Of a stretch of 64,000 nt of DNA, positions 26,737-35,058 are shown one piece after another. The DNA is from Phaeodactylibacter sp. (GTDB taxonomy: Bacteria; Bacteroidota; Bacteroidia; Chitinophagales; Saprospiraceae), in contig NZ_JALEGS010000068.1 of the NCBI RefSeq assembly GCF_022763345.1, forward strand, positions 62,001 to 126,000. The letters run 5' to 3'. The position numbers and the translations under genes are program-made. Within the stretch, counting starts at the first letter, position 1. Every line of letters starts with the position of its first letter. A model generated the notes under the pieces. It was not told the DNA's origin, searched no databases, and was given only the letters and a program-made list of their open reading frames with translations.

Positions 26737-26746
26737 GGCTAAGAAT

Positions 26747-26765
26747 TTTTTTGAAATTCAAAAAA
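26747..26765. promoter_or_regulatory. Inverted repeat upstream of the FeeM-like gene
   Basis: TTTTTTGAA (26747-26755) and TTCAAAAAA (26757-26765) form 9-bp arms around one base, 10 bases upstream of the start codon of the leftward FeeM-like gene. A possible operator. The T/A runs make chance occurrence in AT-rich DNA plausible. Confidence 0.3.
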
Positions 26766-27081
26766 GAGCAAGCAAGCTGTAGAACTCTTAACCATGTGTT
26801 GAGCAGCGTTTAACTACTCAAATTGCCTTGTTTTGTGTTGTACTTGTTTGGAAGAACAGAAGTGCGTTTTGCTTTTTTACAACCGCCCTGAAGGTGGCAG
26901 CAAAATGCAACGAAACTTGACAGGGATCAATTTACCTGTTTATGTATATATAAAATTAATTGGCAAAATTAGCCACAATTAAGCTGGAAAGTCAAAAAAA
27001 CGAGTAGTTTATTCGTTTTTTCTACAAAATCAAAAGGCCGAGTTGTGACATTTATAGGTATTTAAATGAATAACGGCAATT
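26766..27081. other. AT-rich divergent intergenic region
   Basis: This divergent region separates the FeeM-like gene (leftward) from the GNAT-like gene (rightward) and must hold both promoters. It is clearly more AT-rich than the coding DNA. A hairpin with arms AAAAAACGA (26995-27003) and TCGTTTTTT (27013-27021) lies 60 bases before the rightward gene. No exact TAnnTTTG element with a TTG partner was found, and no small gene is evident. Confidence 0.5.
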
Positions 27082-27978
27082 ATGGAGATAAAATTCGTTC
27101 CGAGAGCGGAAATTGATAAAGTAAAGTGGAACAGCTGCGTACATTATGCCACCAATGGGAACATTTTTGGCTACATGTGGTACTTGGACCATATTGCGAA
27201 AGATTGGGATGCTTTGGTAGAAGGTGACTATGAATCGGTTTTCCCACTGGTCTGGAGGCTTGGGCGCCTTTCCGGTCAGGAGTTGCATCAGCCAGCTTTA
27301 ATTCGGGAACTGGGTATTTATTCCATTCATGTTTTATCAAAATCCAGGATAGAGCGGTTTTTGGGCGCCATACCTGAGCGGTACAAGCATATTTCCATAC
27401 ATCTCAATGAGCAAAACCCTGTGCCTGAGGACAGCGCGTTTGAAGTTGCTGAACAAACGAATTATCAGCTGTTTTTGGATAAATCCTACGAAGAGATTGC
27501 AGACGGTTACAGCCGCGCTCTGATGGAGCGGCTACAGCTTGCGGAAGACGAAGGGCTAGTACTGACTTCGAGTATGAAGCCAGAGCAAATTGCGGCGTTT
27601 TATAAAGAACACCGGCCAAGAAAGCAACAATCGGAAGAAGCCTTTCACGGTATGCAGCGTGTGATGTATAATGCTTTGCACCGGGGATGGGGTTTTGCCT
27701 CTACCGTTTTGGATACGAAAGCCAACCCACTGGCTGTCAACTTCTTCCTTTACAGCCATGGGAAGGTGGTCAGCTTTGTGCCCGTAGTTTCACCAAAAGG
27801 CAGGGCGGTAGGAGCGCTGGAACATTTGTTCAACGGGCTGATTCGGCAACACGCCGGGCGTCCGGTTATTTTAGATTTTAATGTTAGCGGTAACGATCAA
27901 ATGGCGGTAGATTTTGGAGCCCGGAAGAACCCTTTTTACAAAATTCAACGGAATAAACGAAAGTTTATCTGGTTTTGA
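27082..27978 (+). CDS. GNAT/FemAB-like hypothetical protein
   Basis: A 298-residue cytoplasmic protein. It opens with IKFVPRAEIDKVKWNSCV and has GNIFGYMWYLDHIAKDWDAL, a pattern seen in Bacteroidota acyl-CoA N-acyltransferase-fold proteins related to the BioF2/FemAB-type families. A second half (about 165-298) has the expected strand/helix order with NFFLYSHGKVVSFVPV and IRQHAGRPVILDFNVSG. Function unknown; aminoacyl or acyl transfer is a guess from the fold. The neighbouring leftward genes include another GNAT-fold enzyme. Confidence 0.6.
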   Translation: MEIKFVPRAEIDKVKWNSCVHYATNGNIFGYMWYLDHIAKDWDALVEGDYESVFPLVWRLGRLSGQELHQPALIRELGIYSIHVLSKSRIERFLGAIPERYKHISIHLNEQNPVPEDSAFEVAEQTNYQLFLDKSYEEIADGYSRALMERLQLAEDEGLVLTSSMKPEQIAAFYKEHRPRKQQSEEAFHGMQRVMYNALHRGWGFASTVLDTKANPLAVNFFLYSHGKVVSFVPVVSPKGRAVGALEHLFNGLIRQHAGRPVILDFNVSGNDQMAVDFGARKNPFYKIQRNKRKFIWF

Positions 27979-28005
27979 AAAAAGGAAGCAGGCAGGCCTG
28001 CTTCC
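27976..28005 (-). terminator. Intrinsic terminator for leftward transcription
   Basis: A perfect 9-bp stem GGAAGCAGG/CCTGCTTCC (27984-27992 with 27997-28005) has a 4-base loop. Read leftwards it is followed by TTTTTT. The nearest leftward gene is the sensor kinase at 28856, so a leftward transcript ending here would run antisense through the whole response-regulator gene. It might also help end the GNAT-like mRNA, but there is no T tract on that strand. Confidence 0.55.
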
Positions 28006-28184
28006 GGAAATTGTGCATATTTTCTCCGATAGGAAAGCAAATTAGGTGAACTCAGGCAGCTAAACAGCTTTGTATCATGTAGAAAAAATGTAAGCTCGCC
28101 CGGAATTTGGTTTTTCCTAATCCTTTTCGCATTTCCTTCGTTTATCAATTACCATGTGGAGTGGCAGGCTAAACAAAGTTTTAA

Positions 28185-28859
28185 TTGAGTCAGGTAATCC
28201 GAACGGCTATTATTGATGATCAGGACTTGCTACTGCAGCAAATGAAAATGCTGTTGGAGCTGTCTGCTCACCACATCCGGTGTACGCTGATGGCGACCTC
28301 GGTAGAAAGTTTCTTTGACCAATTACTTGAACAGCAGCTCACACTTGATATCATCTTGCTGGATTTGGACCTGCGCGGACAGGAAAGTATTACCCACCTG
28401 CCAAAAATCAAACGCCTGGCGAAAAATACTAAAGTTATTATGGTGACCGGGCATGACAATCCGGTGCTGTTGGCCAAAGCCATTGAGTCCGGAGCAGATG
28501 GCTACTTTGTGAAGCGGACTGACCCGCAGCCTGACCTGGCAGAGGTCGTAAAACTTACCTACGAGGGGGGCGCCTTCCTGGAGCCCAGTATTTCTGCCAA
28601 TCTGCTGAAAGCCTTCCAGAACCGAAAACTGCCACATCATCAGGTTAATATTGGTGAGTTGTCCAAAAACCTGAACATTATCCTGGCTAAGCGGGAAATC
28701 GAAGTTTTGGACGGCTTGCTGGAAGAAAAAAGCTATCAGGAGATTGCTGATGATAACCATATTTCCATTAACACCGTCCGGCACTACGTTAAAGGGCTTT
28801 ACCAAAAGGTCGGAGTGAGTAGCCGGCGGGAACTCATCGAAAAAGTAGTCAATTCTTAG
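28185..28859 (+). CDS. Response regulator, NarL/LuxR type
   Basis: A 224-residue regulator. The receiver domain has the acidic pair D11-D12, the phosphoacceptor D60 in ILLDLDLRG, the switch Thr in VMVTGHD and the conserved Lys in YFVKRTD. A LuxR-type helix-turn-helix follows (about 160-220; LAKREIEVLDGLLEEKSYQEIA, NTVRHYVKGLYQK). The frame begins with TTG at 28185; no ATG lies before the receiver core, so a TTG (or ATT) start is required. It converges on the sensor kinase gene with the stop codons overlapping, and is presumably its partner. Confidence 0.88.
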   Translation: MSQVIRTAIIDDQDLLLQQMKMLLELSAHHIRCTLMATSVESFFDQLLEQQLTLDIILLDLDLRGQESITHLPKIKRLAKNTKVIMVTGHDNPVLLAKAIESGADGYFVKRTDPQPDLAEVVKLTYEGGAFLEPSISANLLKAFQNRKLPHHQVNIGELSKNLNIILAKREIEVLDGLLEEKSYQEIADDNHISINTVRHYVKGLYQKVGVSSRRELIEKVVNS

Positions 28860-31800
28860 CTTTCCGCTTCGTACAGTGGGAGGGAAATGATGACCCTAGT
28901 CCCCTGCCCTGTTTTACTTTCAAAAGCAAGGTCGCCCGACTGCAAGTCAATGAGCTCTTTAGTGATATTCAGCCCCAGGCCAGTGCCGACTTCCCCGGAT
29001 GTGCCCACCCGGCTTTCCTGCAGCGTGCTCGAAAATACCCGGTTAATGGTTTCCTGGTCCATGCCTACGCCCGTGTCTTTGACCTCAATGTGAACACGGA
29101 GGCCCTGCGCGAAGCAGTTCACATGGACGCTGCCGCTCTGATCTGTAAATTTAAGGGCGTTGCGCAAGAGGTTTTGCAGGCAAATATTCATGGCATTGAA
29201 ATCAGCCAGAGCAGTGGGGTCTCCGGAAATATCGAGGGACAACTCAATGCCTTTTCGCTCTGCTACGGGCTGCTGTTCCCGGATTAAGCGTTCGAGGAGT
29301 GGCTTTAGGTGGACTTCACCTTTCTGTAAAACCATCTGGCCACTTTGCAAGGTAGCCCATCGCGTAAGGTTTTCGATAGCGCCTTCCATGCGGAGTGCAG
29401 CATGGTGTATGTTCCGGCTGAGCGCCTCCGCACTGTCGTAGTCCGCAGCCTTGATGGTCAGTAGAATTTGCCGGGTTGCGCTGCCAATAAAAAACAAGTT
29501 GCCTTTAATTTCATGCCCAATGATGGACATCACCTTGTCCTTCCCCTTATTCAATTGCTCGAGCTCAGTGTTTTGCCTTAAAATGGTTTGCCGGTCCTGA
29601 TTGATGGTTTGAGTACGGCGTTCTACTTCACGGCGCAGGCGCTTTTCTGAAAGCTTAAGCTGCCTCAGCCTGAACCTGAATACCAGGAAGCCAATACCGA
29701 TAGTACTGAGTGTAATCAGGAGCCAGAAATACCATTTTTCGTAATAGGGTTGACGAACAAACAGCGGGATACGCAGCTCTTCAGAACTGTGGGCATGGGT
29801 GTTGGTCCGCCCGCGTATGCGAAGCTGATATTCGCCATATGGCAGGCCGCTAATGACCAGCTCGTTACTGCTCATGGGAATCCAGTTGTCATGCTGCCCG
29901 TCGATGCGGTAATCGTATTGATGGTCCTCAAGCGGGAGATAGGAAGCCACATGCACTTTTAGGTGACAGGCCATATTGGTCAGGGGGGAAAGCTCAATTT
30001 GGTGGGTTTGAGACCACGTTGCAGTCCGGTCTACCAGCAGCCCGGTCTTCTTGTCCGGCACACCGAAATAGACCACGTTTAGGGAGGCATTTCGCTGTAG
30101 GTCAACCAGGATACTGTCTGGATGAAATACCACGGCACCCGCTACGCCACCTAAAATGAGGCGCCCGTCCTCAAGCTGAAGGTGGGAGTTGTAGTTGAAC
30201 TCATTGTCTGGCAGCCCACTTTGGCGGGTGAAGGTGCCAAACTCACCGGTAGAGGGCAGGAGCCAGATCAGGCCGTCATTGGAGGGCACCCAAAGGCGGC
30301 CGGAGCGGTCAGGGTATACCGCATGGTGGACATCATTGGGCAGGCCCATGGTGTTGCGGTTGTATTTTTTTACCAATTGGCTGGAGGGCGTCCAGCGCCA
30401 GAGGCCATCACCATTTGTGGCCATCCAGCAGGTATCTGGTGAGGACCAATACAGGTAATTCAGGGAAATGGTGGTATCGGCTTCAAAATGATGCACCACA
30501 GCCTGGGTTGCTGTATGTACACTGTAAAGGCCCTTGTCGGTGCCCAGCCATAGGCGGTTGTTATGCTCAGTAATGTGCCGCACCGAAGATCTTCCAAGCG
30601 CTCCTGTCGTATTGATATCAGTACAAAATCGGTAATGATCGCTTCCTTTTTGGTAGGCTGCAAGTCCGGATGAGGAGCCCAGCCAAATTTGACCCGATGA
30701 GCTTTCAAACAAGGTGTAAATGGTTAAGAATGACCGGTCCAGAGTAGCCTGGGGTATGATTTGGAAAAGGTCTCCGCTACTGTTGCAAAGTTTTATCTTC
30801 GGCGAGTGGTTGCTGGCCAACAGGGTATCTGAACTAAGCTTTATGGCGTCTAGCCAGACCTCATTTTCAACTTTGCGTATCCAGGAAATTTCTTCAGTTA
30901 TAGGATTATAGCTTGCCAGCCCGGAATAGGCACTGAGCAAAACAGTATCTGCGTGGTAGGGAAGAATGGTTCGCATACTGTTCAGTTCCTCGCCGTCCGT
31001 GAGCAATTTCCGGAACGGCAGATCGAAAACCTTAAGGGCAAGTATTTTGGAGTACATCGTAGCGTAAGCCACCCCAGCCTGATCAAAATAAAGCTCCTGG
31101 GGCAGGTTGTTGACGAGAAACCCCCTGGCTTCTTCCGGATAGGTCTTTTTGAAGGAGAACGACCGGTTTGTTGCCTTGTCGAATACCCGCCAGTCATCGG
31201 TGCTAACGATGTGCCAAACGCCCTCCTCTTCCTGCCATTTGATGCTGATGGCATCTGTAATGTCAATTTTGGTATCTTCGTCAATGGGCAGATGGGTCTG
31301 AATACCCTGCCCCGGTATTAAGAGTAGTTGTCGGGCTGCCTGTCCGTTGTAGCCGATTTCGGGCCAAAAAATGAGGGTATAAACCTGAGGTCCGGCTTTG
31401 ACAATTTTCAAGGGAGATACCGGAACAGGGTAGGTGGCTGTTATTTGGCCATCCGGGCTGATTTGTGACAGGCGGCCACTGCTTCCTATCCAGAAGGAGC
31501 CGTCTGTATCGGGATAGATGGTATTGATCAGTTCTCCGGATAGCGGCATAGGTACTTCATGGAAGCCAGACTTATCATACCGGTAGACTTTGCCATTTTG
31601 GGCGCAGAGGTAAATGGAGGACCCGGGTCGGCCATCGCTGCAGATATTGATGACATCTCTGCTTGAAAATGGCAGGCTGTTTTGATAATACTCCTCGAAA
31701 CTTTGCTGCCGCCCATCCGGGCTGACGACTTGTATGGTAAGATTGGTGCACAAATCTGCTTGTGCTTTCCTCTCAAGCAAATAGCTGCCAGCCCAGATGG

Positions 31801-32116
31801 TCCCATCAGGAGCTTCGAAAAGAAGATTGTTTAATCGGGCAACGACCGGCGGCTTTTCATTTAAGAATGCGCGTACCCTGTAACCATCGTAGCAATTGAG
31901 CTGCTTTTCGGTGTAAATCCAGAGCTTCCCGTCAGAACTGATCATGCTGGCGTGAGGGTTGTGTCCCTCTATGCCGTCGCGGTAACTAATGAGCCCCATC
32001 GCACTTTGGAAGCCTTGCCCCAGCCCTGTTTTTGCCAAAAGGAGCAGTGCCGCCACCAGGTATGTTTTGACCCGGTACGTTGTTTGCCTGTTGAATATGT
32101 CTGGTAACGCCTGCAT
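28856..32116 (-). CDS. Sensor histidine kinase with regulator-propeller and Y_Y_Y domains
   Basis: A 1086-residue membrane sensor. After a signal segment (about 15-35) the periplasmic part consists of beta-propeller repeats (e.g. DGTIWAGSY, SGQIWLGSSSGL, NRLWLGTDKGLYSV, SGRLWVPSNDGLIWLL) and a Y_Y_Y domain (YDYRIDGQHDNW) ending near 790. One transmembrane helix (WYFWLLITLSTIGIGFLVF), a coiled coil, then the kinase: H-box IIGHEIKGNL, N-box LLRNALKFTD, DTGVGMD and GTGLGLNI. There is no receiver domain, so phosphate goes to a separate regulator, probably the convergent NarL-type protein. The layout resembles Bacteroides carbohydrate sensors. Confidence 0.9.
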   Translation of the reverse strand: MQALPDIFNRQTTYRVKTYLVAALLLLAKTGLGQGFQSAMGLISYRDGIEGHNPHASMISSDGKLWIYTEKQLNCYDGYRVRAFLNEKPPVVARLNNLLFEAPDGTIWAGSYLLERKAQADLCTNLTIQVVSPDGRQQSFEEYYQNSLPFSSRDVINICSDGRPGSSIYLCAQNGKVYRYDKSGFHEVPMPLSGELINTIYPDTDGSFWIGSSGRLSQISPDGQITATYPVPVSPLKIVKAGPQVYTLIFWPEIGYNGQAARQLLLIPGQGIQTHLPIDEDTKIDITDAISIKWQEEEGVWHIVSTDDWRVFDKATNRSFSFKKTYPEEARGFLVNNLPQELYFDQAGVAYATMYSKILALKVFDLPFRKLLTDGEELNSMRTILPYHADTVLLSAYSGLASYNPITEEISWIRKVENEVWLDAIKLSSDTLLASNHSPKIKLCNSSGDLFQIIPQATLDRSFLTIYTLFESSSGQIWLGSSSGLAAYQKGSDHYRFCTDINTTGALGRSSVRHITEHNNRLWLGTDKGLYSVHTATQAVVHHFEADTTISLNYLYWSSPDTCWMATNGDGLWRWTPSSQLVKKYNRNTMGLPNDVHHAVYPDRSGRLWVPSNDGLIWLLPSTGEFGTFTRQSGLPDNEFNYNSHLQLEDGRLILGGVAGAVVFHPDSILVDLQRNASLNVVYFGVPDKKTGLLVDRTATWSQTHQIELSPLTNMACHLKVHVASYLPLEDHQYDYRIDGQHDNWIPMSSNELVISGLPYGEYQLRIRGRTNTHAHSSEELRIPLFVRQPYYEKWYFWLLITLSTIGIGFLVFRFRLRQLKLSEKRLRREVERRTQTINQDRQTILRQNTELEQLNKGKDKVMSIIGHEIKGNLFFIGSATRQILLTIKAADYDSAEALSRNIHHAALRMEGAIENLTRWATLQSGQMVLQKGEVHLKPLLERLIREQQPVAERKGIELSLDISGDPTALADFNAMNICLQNLLRNALKFTDQSGSVHVNCFAQGLRVHIEVKDTGVGMDQETINRVFSSTLQESRVGTSGEVGTGLGLNITKELIDLQSGDLAFESKTGQGTRVIISLPLYEAES

Positions 32117-32305
32117 AAGTGAGTGTAAGAAGTGTTCACCGGACCAAAGCCTCCCCCGGAAGTTGAATCGGGCTGCACTGTGCTATCCGTGCAGCTGCTC
32201 CATAAAAAGGCCTCCAGTGTAGGGAGCAAAACGGAGCACCATTTCTGCGCTCAAGTCCATTGCTACTCTGTGCAGGCTAAAGATAGGCCTTCCATAGCAA
32301 TCTCT

Positions 32306-32848
32306 TTATAGCTTATTTTGATAACGGAAGAATAGAAGGGCTGCTAAACCCGCCAGAAGAAGGAGCAAGGCCGGAAGGTAAGGTTTGAGTGCTGTCAGCC
32401 CAAAAAGCAGAGACTCGGAAAAGAAAAACCCCAGGTTGCCTACGATAAGCACCCAAAGCAGCGTACTGATGAAGCTGAAAATGGCAAAGCGGGTAACCGG
32501 AACTTTGGCCACACCAAAAAGCGTAGGCAAGACAACCCGAAAGCCGTACATAAACCGGTAAGCCAGCAGCAATAGCGTAGACCGCTGCTCAACTGCGGCA
32601 GCCATCTGATTGAAGCGGGGCTGAAGCTTCGGCCGCCGGTCGATAGCGGTCTGCCCGCCTTTGCGGCCGGCCAGATAAAGCGACCAGTCTACGGCCTGAG
32701 CTCCCAGAAATACGGCTAGCAAAACGTAATAGAAATTGAGGTAGCCCAGCCGGGTAGCCTGTATGGCGGTCAGGAAGGCTACTTCCCCCTCAAGCACTGC
32801 ACCCAGGAATGCTCCAATATATCCAAGAGACGAGATCCATTCTGCCAT
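32306..32848 (-). CDS. DedA family membrane protein
   Basis: A 180-residue integral-membrane protein of the DedA (SNARE-associated) family. Seen: the acidic re-entrant motif GAVLEGEVAFLTAIQA near the N-terminus, ARRKGG-like polar turn (AGRKGGQTAID), and the basic signature RFMYGFRVVLPTLFGV (about 103-118), followed by two C-terminal helices. Family members are thought to act as lipid flippases/undecaprenyl-phosphate carriers needed for envelope homeostasis. It is flanked by divergent or unrelated genes, so its context says little. Confidence 0.88.
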   Translation of the reverse strand: MAEWISSLGYIGAFLGAVLEGEVAFLTAIQATRLGYLNFYYVLLAVFLGAQAVDWSLYLAGRKGGQTAIDRRPKLQPRFNQMAAAVEQRSTLLLLAYRFMYGFRVVLPTLFGVAKVPVTRFAIFSFISTLLWVLIVGNLGFFFSESLLFGLTALKPYLPALLLLLAGLAALLFFRYQNKL

Positions 32849-32943
32849 GATGTTAATTTTGGAATTAACAAATCAGCTGTTCAACAGGCAAAGATGCAGG
32901 ATTGGTTCCGGAAACGGGTCAACTAACCGTTAAAAAATGATAA

Positions 32944-33165
32944 TCAATTTGTTACCTCCACCGGGCGAATGTCAAAACCGGCATCTTCAACTGCTTCAAC
33001 GACCGCCGCTTCGTCAAAATCTGAACCGCTGACCGAAAGGATTTTGTCCGGGTTGTCCGTGTCTACTTCCCAGTGGTCAATACCGGGCACATCGCTCAAA
33101 AAACCAGTTACGGCTTTCACGCAGTTGCCACAATTAATATTGGTTTTGTATTTTTTCGTTGCCAT
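32944..33165 (-). CDS. Heavy-metal-associated domain protein (copper-chaperone-like)
   Basis: A 73-residue protein made of one HMA domain with a metal-binding CxxC motif in TNINCGNCVKAV and a ferredoxin-like beta-alpha-beta pattern ending FDIRPVEV. The usual first metal-loop residue Met (MxCxxC) is Asn here. It probably binds Cu+ or a related soft metal and delivers it in the cytoplasm. The frame stays open to 33285, but the extra 40 residues do not match the family; the ATG at 33165 is chosen. Confidence 0.85.
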   Translation of the reverse strand: MATKKYKTNINCGNCVKAVTGFLSDVPGIDHWEVDTDNPDKILSVSGSDFDEAAVVEAVEDAGFDIRPVEVTN

Positions 33166-33402
33166 TATCGATTTACATATTGATATTGGGTTGAGAACGC
33201 CTGAGTAAGCGGGATAGTTGAAGGCCGGGCCTGCATATTCAAGCGCCATAAAAATTGGGGTGCGGTCAGATAAATTTGTGATCAAATAAGGTATGCCTTA
33301 TATTAATCTTTGAAATTTATAACACCGGCAAAAGACAAGGAAAAACGACCACATTGCTGGTTAATTAACAACTATTTATTTGGAAAGGACAGAGGAGTAA
33401 GG

Positions 33403-34260
33403 ATGAGCAATCAACCAACAGAACAACATAGGGCATTATTTGAACAGGCGCAGCAGTATGAAGCAGCGGCCGACCCCTACAACGCGGTCAAGCTTTACAA
33501 GCTGGTGGCCCGGGAAGCCCCACAATGGGAGCAGCCCTATTTGCGGTTGGGGCACCTGTATAAATACCGGAGAGAATGGAAGCCGGCCCTGTACTACAAC
33601 AAAAGGGCCGTTACCCTTGAAGTCTCCAACCGGCAGGCATGGTGGGATGTTGGCCTGGCTGCAACGGCAATCGGAAAATTGAAGCAGGCACGTAGGGTCT
33701 GGGAGAAATTTGGCTGGAGCGCTCAGAAGCAACAACCCTTGAAGCCGGTTTCCGTGAGGCTTCAATTCCAAAATCAGTTTGAGGTGCTGTGGGTCCAAAG
33801 AGTTAGCCCTTGCCTTGGGTATATCCGTTCCATTCCTCAGCCTGCATCCGGCCGCCGTTACGGAGATCTGGTACTGATCGATAATGTAGTGCGCGGCTAC
33901 CACAGCAGCGGCATGTACCGCTTGCCTATATACGATGAGCTGGGGCTTAAGAAATGTGGGCATTACGGGGCTTTTTCCTGTACTTTGCTTCAGGCTACGG
34001 AGGAGGACATCAAACTACTTCAGCAGTTGTGCCTGGAGCAGAACCTCGGCTTTGAGGTATGGGGCAATGCAGCTCAGGCGGCTACCGTGCGGGCAACAGG
34101 AGGTAAACCAGAGTACTACGCTTTCAACTGGGATACTGCCCCGGAGTTATTGATCGCTATTGCTGCCCGGCAAGAGGCAGAGGCGCTTAGCGTGCTGAAA
34201 AACTGGGAAGTCATTTCGCTCAAAAGCTTCACAGGCTTTCGGGCACATCAAATATTTTAA
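33403..34260 (+). CDS. TPR protein with uncharacterised C-terminal domain
   Basis: A 285-residue protein. Residues 1-110 hold about three tetratricopeptide units (EQAQQYEAAADPYNAVKLY, PYLRLGHLYKYRREWKPALY, AWWDVGLAATAIGKLKQARR). The rest (about 125-285) is a separate globular domain with GRRYGDLVLIDNVVRGYH and YDELGLKKCG that I cannot name; the pattern RYGDLVL recurs in other TPR proteins of Bacteroidota. The start at 33403 is supported by an unusually clear Shine-Dalgarno (AGGAG, 33392-33396) upstream. A membrane-protein gene follows after 21 bases, suggesting an operon. Confidence 0.7.
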   Translation: MSNQPTEQHRALFEQAQQYEAAADPYNAVKLYKLVAREAPQWEQPYLRLGHLYKYRREWKPALYYNKRAVTLEVSNRQAWWDVGLAATAIGKLKQARRVWEKFGWSAQKQQPLKPVSVRLQFQNQFEVLWVQRVSPCLGYIRSIPQPASGRRYGDLVLIDNVVRGYHSSGMYRLPIYDELGLKKCGHYGAFSCTLLQATEEDIKLLQQLCLEQNLGFEVWGNAAQAATVRATGGKPEYYAFNWDTAPELLIAIAARQEAEALSVLKNWEVISLKSFTGFRAHQIF

Positions 34261-34281
34261 CCTGTTACTAACTAACTACCA

Positions 34282-35058
34282 ATGACTGAATCACAGCGCA
34301 ATCGCATCAATGCGATTACCGAGGAAGGCTACCACTTTGACCTTGGCGATTACATAAGCCGGGGCTTTACGCTCTTCCAGAAAAGTGCGGGCAACTTCAT
34401 CGGCTTTGCCTTTCTGGCGGGCATGATCCTTGTTGTCGCCAGCCTTATCCCCTTCATAGGGTCTTTGCTCAGCAATCTAATTCTAACGCCTGCCCTCATG
34501 GTCGGAGGCTACCTGGCTGCCCACAAGCTCGATCGGGATGAACCACTGGAGTTTGGCACTTTTTTCAAAGGTTTCGATTATTTAGGGCAACTCGCATTGG
34601 CTGCTTTAGTGACGAACCTGATCATTTTGGCTTCCTTTATTCCGATGCTCATCGTTTGGTATCTGACGGGTACCTTTGATTGGGTTTGGAATGCCATTGA
34701 AAACCCCCTGGCTACTGCTGAGCCACCGTCATTCCCCCTCTGGTCCTTCCTGTTGCTGGCGCCAGCTGTTTATTTCAGCATAGCTTATTCCTGGGCTTAT
34801 CACTTCATTGTTTTTTACGGGATGGAGTTTTGGGATGCTATGGAGACCAGCCGGAAAATCGTCAGCAAGAAGTGGGGGCTGTTTTTTCTTTTCTTTCTGG
34901 TTCTCGGGCTTCTGGTCGGTCTGGGTTTTGTGTTATTCTTTATAGGTATATTAGTGACCTTCCCTGTGCTGATATGTGCCAATTATGCTGCATTTGCGGA
35001 TGTCACGGAACTGCTTGTAGAAACAGAAGACGATTTGGTTGAGCACCTGATTGATTAG
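34282..35058 (+). CDS. Polytopic membrane protein, DUF975-like
   Basis: A 258-residue inner-membrane protein with about six hydrophobic segments. The conserved parts are a polar start (YHFDLGDYISRGFTLFQK), ALMVGGYLAAHKLDRDEP, and ETSRKIVSKKWGLFFLFFLV. This matches the broad group of YciC/DUF975-like integral proteins of unknown function. It follows the TPR gene by 21 bases in the same direction, and its stop codon overlaps that of the convergent VWA gene. Confidence 0.7.
   Translation: MTESQRNRINAITEEGYHFDLGDYISRGFTLFQKSAGNFIGFAFLAGMILVVASLIPFIGSLLSNLILTPALMVGGYLAAHKLDRDEPLEFGTFFKGFDYLGQLALAALVTNLIILASFIPMLIVWYLTGTFDWVWNAIENPLATAEPPSFPLWSFLLLAPAVYFSIAYSWAYHFIVFYGMEFWDAMETSRKIVSKKWGLFFLFFLVLGLLVGLGFVLFFIGILVTFPVLICANYAAFADVTELLVETEDDLVEHLID

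Noticed and set aside
26961..26976. TTGGCAAAATTAGCCA as a sigma-54 promoter
   Set aside because: The GG to GC distance is one base or more too short, and the element is simply a small inverted repeat in AT-rich DNA.
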